Assembly (NCBI RefSeq): GCF_036689815.1
Contig: NZ_JBAHUR010000007.1
Span: forward strand, 124,001 to 188,000
Direction of reading: 5' to 3'
Origin: Magnetovibrio sp. PR-2
GTDB taxonomy: Bacteria > Pseudomonadota > Alphaproteobacteria > Rhodospirillales > Magnetovibrionaceae
Length of the DNA stretch: 64,000 nt
This document shows, one piece after another, positions 60,626-64,000 of the stretch. The notes beneath the pieces were generated by a model. The model was not told the origin of the DNA, did no database searches, and saw nothing but the letters and a program-made list of their open reading frames with translations. The number at the start of each line of letters is the position of its first letter. The first letter of the stretch is position 1. Both the position numbers and the translations under genes were made by a program.

Positions 60626-62803
60626 TTAAAAGCCCGGAGAGACATCAGTGCGGACCTCGCCCAAGGTCTTGAAGACCACGCGGAACATGATTGAGTCTGT
60701 TGGTTTAATTTCGCGATCTTGATAGTATGTGCGTTGCAACGTCGTGTCGAAGGTCAAACACTCATCTTCATAGGTAAAGCCCAAGGTGTTGGACCGGGGG
60801 CCACCATCGTCGGTTAAGTCGCGTACCCCAGCAAGTCGGCCTTTCCAAAATTCCGATAGCTCTTGGGTCAAGTTGTAGCTAATTTCTTGTCGTCCGGAAA
60901 ACTCACTGTCATCGTGACGGTCGAACATGGAATAGTTGACATCGTAATTGAAGCCGCTGACCTGGCCATTGAGGCCGATTTCATTGCGGTGGAATTCCAA
61001 TGATGAGCGGTCCATGCGGGTGCGATAGAGAAGGCTGAGATGATCCCCCGGAGACACTTCGAGACGGCCGACCAAATCGGAGAAATTGTCTTCGAGGCCT
61101 GAATTCGTCGCAAATGTATCGTCTTCAGCAAGACGATAGCTTTGCCCCACCAATACGGAGGTAAAGCCGCCACCATCGCCAACCAGACCCCATTTCATCC
61201 CGTAGTTCACCCGCGGACCGCTTTCGACCCGGTCGTAGCCGGTAAAGCGATTGGCGCTAAAGAGGTTGGCATCGTTAAAATCGAAATCCTGACTGTCCTC
61301 ATTGGACATTTTCCAAGAGTTGCCCCCGTATGGGCTGACCACGAACTGCGCTATGGGTTCGATCACTTCGGTCACACTGTTGGTGCGTTTGGCAAACGGC
61401 CAACGCCAATCCATGGACAGTTCCGGATACGCTCTGAGAGCAGAGCCATTGTACGTCGACGAACCGTTGGTCGCGTTAGAACGGTTGGCGGGGGCAGAGA
61501 GTTCGCTGGTGTTGAAGAAGTCCAGCCCCATGGTTGCCGAGAGCTTGTAAATATCGCCCTTAGGCGCAATGTGTTGAAGGTTCCAGCTGGGGCGGATTGT
61601 GATGCGGTTACTATCGACGCCTTCTGAACGGGTGATGGAGGACATGTGGACGTCTAGGGTATTGTACGCGCCATACTTGTCCGCTTCGCCTTGATGGGCG
61701 TATTCCAGGATTGGCATGACCAGTGGTGTGGTCTTTTGATCATCATCTGCACGCAGGCCTTGATAGGTGACGGTTGATAGTGATCCGTAGTTGTTTCCGC
61801 GGAAGCCTTCGATGTACGCTTTCGATGTCAATGTGTTGTGCCCGCCAAAACCATAACGACGCATGTAGGTGTCTGTGCTGGAGCCGTTAAGATCCAGCCC
61901 CCAGCGCCAGGTGTCATCCAGTTCAAAGCGGGTTTCGGATTCGATGTGCCCATGGGCAGTGCCGTCAGAATCATACGCAACACTCGCGAAGGCATCGATG
62001 CTTCCATCCATAAAGCGGTGGCGGTATTCCCCCGCCAGTGCACCTAACTCTTGGGAGGTCATAATCGGTGTGACTGTGAGGTCAGAATGATCGTCCATCA
62101 CGTAGAAATAAGGCGTGCGGGCGACAAAGCCTAAGTCACTGGAGCCCCCCCAGTTGGGCGTTAAAAAGCCAGATTTCCGTTTAACGCTAGGATCGGGATA
62201 GCTCAGATATGGGGTGTAGGCGACGGGAAAACCGAAGACTTCCATCCACGCGTGGCGGTACGTGATGACCTTTTCGGTGCGATCGTGAACGATCTTGACG
62301 GCTTTCAATTGCCAGACCAGAGGGCGACCGGGGTCTTCTTTGCATTGTTCACACGGCGAGTAGACGGCCCGTTCCATGGTCATGGTTTCGTCATTGACCA
62401 ATTGGGCGCGTTGGGCGGCAAAACGCGACTGATCAGCCATGACAGCCATCAAATCTTCGATCACTCCGTTTTTCAGATCGCCGGTGATTTCAAACTTGTC
62501 GGCAAATAAGATGTCGCCGGACGGTTGGTGCAAGGCAACATTACCGGTTGCTGTGATGGTGTCGGTGTTTTGGTTGTAGTTGATAGCGTCGGCCAAAAGC
62601 GTGCGGTCGTTTTGGTTCACTTCGACATGGCCTGTGGCTATGATAATGCCGAGCTCTTGATCGTGCGACATTTCATCCGCGACAAAGCGGGCTGGCTGCT
62701 CTTCTTGGGCCGGGGCCTGTGCCAGCGCAGCGCTCAGAGATACACCGCAATACACAAGGGCGGCGCAAAGCGCAGAGATCAAATATGTGCTTTTAACCAA
62801 CAT
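60626..62803 (-). CDS. lptD: LPS-assembly protein LptD
   Basis: 725 residues from ATG 62803. Signal peptide to SAALAQA, N-terminal OstA/LptA-like jellyroll (DEMSHDQELGIIIATGHVEVNQNDRTLLADAINYNQ..TGNVALH) and a large outer-membrane beta-barrel with repeated amphipathic strands (GYDRVESGPRVNYGMKWGL, VNYSMFDRHDD). With LptE it inserts LPS into the outer leaflet. Barrel cysteines C161 and C164 (SPCEQCKED) and one near the C terminus (DECLTF) may form disulfides. Seven nt after lptG. Confidence 0.93.
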   Translation of the reverse strand: MLVKSTYLISALCAALVYCGVSLSAALAQAPAQEEQPARFVADEMSHDQELGIIIATGHVEVNQNDRTLLADAINYNQNTDTITATGNVALHQPSGDILFADKFEITGDLKNGVIEDLMAVMADQSRFAAQRAQLVNDETMTMERAVYSPCEQCKEDPGRPLVWQLKAVKIVHDRTEKVITYRHAWMEVFGFPVAYTPYLSYPDPSVKRKSGFLTPNWGGSSDLGFVARTPYFYVMDDHSDLTVTPIMTSQELGALAGEYRHRFMDGSIDAFASVAYDSDGTAHGHIESETRFELDDTWRWGLDLNGSSTDTYMRRYGFGGHNTLTSKAYIEGFRGNNYGSLSTVTYQGLRADDDQKTTPLVMPILEYAHQGEADKYGAYNTLDVHMSSITRSEGVDSNRITIRPSWNLQHIAPKGDIYKLSATMGLDFFNTSELSAPANRSNATNGSSTYNGSALRAYPELSMDWRWPFAKRTNSVTEVIEPIAQFVVSPYGGNSWKMSNEDSQDFDFNDANLFSANRFTGYDRVESGPRVNYGMKWGLVGDGGGFTSVLVGQSYRLAEDDTFATNSGLEDNFSDLVGRLEVSPGDHLSLLYRTRMDRSSLEFHRNEIGLNGQVSGFNYDVNYSMFDRHDDSEFSGRQEISYNLTQELSEFWKGRLAGVRDLTDDGGPRSNTLGFTYEDECLTFDTTLQRTYYQDREIKPTDSIMFRVVFKTLGEVRTDVSPGF

Positions 62804-62810
62804 CGTGGAA

Positions 62811-63911
62811 TTAACCGTCCTCAAGATGCAACAACATGGCAAGCCCCAGCATTGACGCCACTCCGGATGGCGCCCATGCGGCTAGCGTAACGGGGATGCT
62901 GTCCGACAGCCCCAACGCAAAGACCACGTCTGAAAAGAAATACAAAACGAAACCTGTGAACACGCCGGAAGCGATGACGAAAGTGGTGCCACCTCTTCGG
63001 GCGTGACGCAACGAAAAAGTTGCCGCAATCAAGACCATTGCACACATTAAAAGCGGGGTCGCTAAGAGCGAATGCCACTGCAGGCGGTGGCGAATGGCGG
63101 AAAAGCCAGCCTCTTCCAAAGTGTCGATGAACTCCGACAGCTTCCAAAAAGACATGGTGTCGGGACTGGCGAAGTTATCCTGAATTCGGGTTAGTGTCAG
63201 GTCTGTTTCCAGCCAATATTCGGGCAGATGTTCCGGAGGGGCTTCGGGGCTGTTGATCCAGGTGTTTTCCATGCGCCAAAAGCCATCGCCCAAAACCGCG
63301 CGTTCCGCATCAACCCGTCCGATGAAGGTGTCTTGGCCTTGAAACAGATAGGTGATGGTGTTTTGCAACTCGACGCTTTCAGCTTTTTGCAACAGGTTTG
63401 CAGCGTGGATGACGGCATGCCCCTCAGCCGTGCCTTGACGCAACCACAGCCCATTTTTTGAAATGGCCAAGATGGAACGCTGCCCTTTGAGATACATGCC
63501 TTCCATGGCCTGAAAACGCGCCAATGTGGCTGATGATAGGGGGTTGAAGGCGCCAACCTTAAAGGCCCCCAGCAGGGTGGCTAAAATCAGCGCGGGCAGC
63601 AAGAACTGCCAAGCCGAAATCCCGGCGGCGCGGGTCACGGCCAGCTCTTGACTGCGCGAAAGACGCCAAAAAGCCAGCATACCGCCGAACAAGGCGGCAA
63701 AGGGGAACAACAGTTGGCCCATATGCGGAAGTTTGAGCAGCGCCATCTGGACCACGATCCAAAACGTTACATCTGGCTTAGACGAGGCACGGCGCAGCAG
63801 CTCAATGGTGTCGAGCAACAAGATCAGAACCATGAGGCCCAAGAAAAACGCGAGAAAACTCAGCAAGAAGTTGCGGCCGATATAGATGGACAGAGTTCTG
63901 GAAAGTAACAT
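62811..63911 (-). CDS. lptG: LPS export permease LptG
   Basis: 366 residues, GGGGAGGAGATCTG before the ATG. Six membrane helices in the 3+3 LptF/LptG arrangement (YIGRNFLLSFLAFFLGLMVLILLLD, LLFPFAALFGGMLAFWRLSRSQELAVTRAAGIS, and C-terminal SLLATPLLMCAMVLIAATFSL) around a periplasmic jellyroll (about 120-260). With LptF and LptB it extracts LPS from the inner membrane. The motif RSQELAVTRAAGIS couples to LptB. Confidence 0.93.
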   Translation of the reverse strand: MLLSRTLSIYIGRNFLLSFLAFFLGLMVLILLLDTIELLRRASSKPDVTFWIVVQMALLKLPHMGQLLFPFAALFGGMLAFWRLSRSQELAVTRAAGISAWQFLLPALILATLLGAFKVGAFNPLSSATLARFQAMEGMYLKGQRSILAISKNGLWLRQGTAEGHAVIHAANLLQKAESVELQNTITYLFQGQDTFIGRVDAERAVLGDGFWRMENTWINSPEAPPEHLPEYWLETDLTLTRIQDNFASPDTMSFWKLSEFIDTLEEAGFSAIRHRLQWHSLLATPLLMCAMVLIAATFSLRHARRGGTTFVIASGVFTGFVLYFFSDVVFALGLSDSIPVTLAAWAPSGVASMLGLAMLLHLEDG

Positions 63912-63924
63912 CAGATCTCCTCCC

Positions 63925-64000
63925 CTAAGCCGCTTGGCCGCTGTGCGGCGGCGCGGGCTGGCGTTTGTTTATCAACCCGGTGAACTTGCCCGGTGTGAGC
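63925..64000 (-). CDS. lptF: LPS export permease LptF, C-terminal end (partial)
   Basis: The last 24 codons before a TAG at 63925-63927 run off the right edge (ending in LINKRQPAPPHSGQAA). Assigned to lptF because it is immediately upstream of lptG on the same strand with a 13-nt gap, the conserved order, and because the tail has no other feature. Too short for independent identification. Confidence 0.6.
   Translation of the reverse strand, partial: LTPGKFTGLINKRQPAPPHSGQAA

Noticed and set aside
1-64000. rRNA, tRNA, integrase or transposase genes
   Set aside because: None could be found by reading both strands for the usual conserved words and motifs; a tRNAscan run would settle tRNAs.

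Overview
The window is a chromosomal segment of a Gram-negative alphaproteobacterium, most likely a free-living marine or aquatic member of the Rhodospirillales. This is inferred from gene families and gene order; no rRNA or tRNA gene is present to settle it. Supporting points are the order yfgM-bamB-der, the DUF2232 gene between rpsR and rplI, L9 and S6 with long charged tails, a complete LptD/SurA outer-membrane assembly set, and a deeply conserved block read here as lptF-lptG-lptD-surA-pdxA-rsmA, gmk, yicC, mltG-fabF-acpP-fabG-fabD, rpsF-rpsR-DUF2232-rplI, dnaB-alr and radA-cvpA-purF-SDR.

Layout. 1-6.1 kb: a partial DUF454 membrane protein, an unknown protein, an M20 amidohydrolase, an unlisted 57-residue acidic protein, a 1 kb gene-free stretch with a strongly folded 112-nt element, pyrD, nadK and moaA. 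6.3-8.8 kb: a tungstate importer (tupBC, then tupA behind two ModE-like operators) leading into moaA, which suggests oxyanion-responsive control next to Moco/Wco synthesis. 9.0-14.3 kb: a 1746-residue FecR-RTX repeat protein that looks like a type I secreted surface protein. 14.3-22.6 kb: der-bamB-yfgM, a thioredoxin-like protein, a lipoprotein, Sel1, DUF3253, hemerythrin-like and MarC proteins, and a CobD/CobC-type aminotransferase. 22.7-25.1 kb: a hybrid periplasmic-sensor histidine kinase.

25.1-41.1 kb: conserved housekeeping genes (SDR, purF, cvpA, radA, mlaFE, alr, dnaB, rplI, DUF2232, rpsR, rpsF), interrupted by accessory pieces: a CBS protein coupled to an ArsB/NhaD transporter, an NTF2-like protein plus a 48-residue membrane protein, a 4-oxalocrotonate-type isomerase, an AT-rich orphan and a GIY-YIG nuclease framed by palindromic repeats.

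41.3-47.7 kb is the accessory hotspot, lying between rpsF and fabD. It holds a ParE-type toxin with a small antitoxin, the wreck of a tandem duplication, a D12-class adenine methyltransferase followed by a PD-(D/E)XK nuclease that carries a signal-peptide-like N terminus, a membrane GGDEF protein, a DUF1223 protein and a three-gene AT-rich cassette headed by a TIGR04255-type protein. The methylase/exported-nuclease pair and the TIGR04255 cassette are the best candidates for undescribed systems; both functions are inference.

47.7-64 kb: the fatty-acid synthesis genes fabD-fabG-acpP-fabF and mltG, an orphan Rap1a/Tai-type protein, an SDR, yicC, a PAS histidine kinase, gmk, and the reverse-strand operon lptF-lptG-lptD-surA-pdxA-rsmA for LPS transport, outer-membrane protein folding, PLP synthesis and rRNA methylation.
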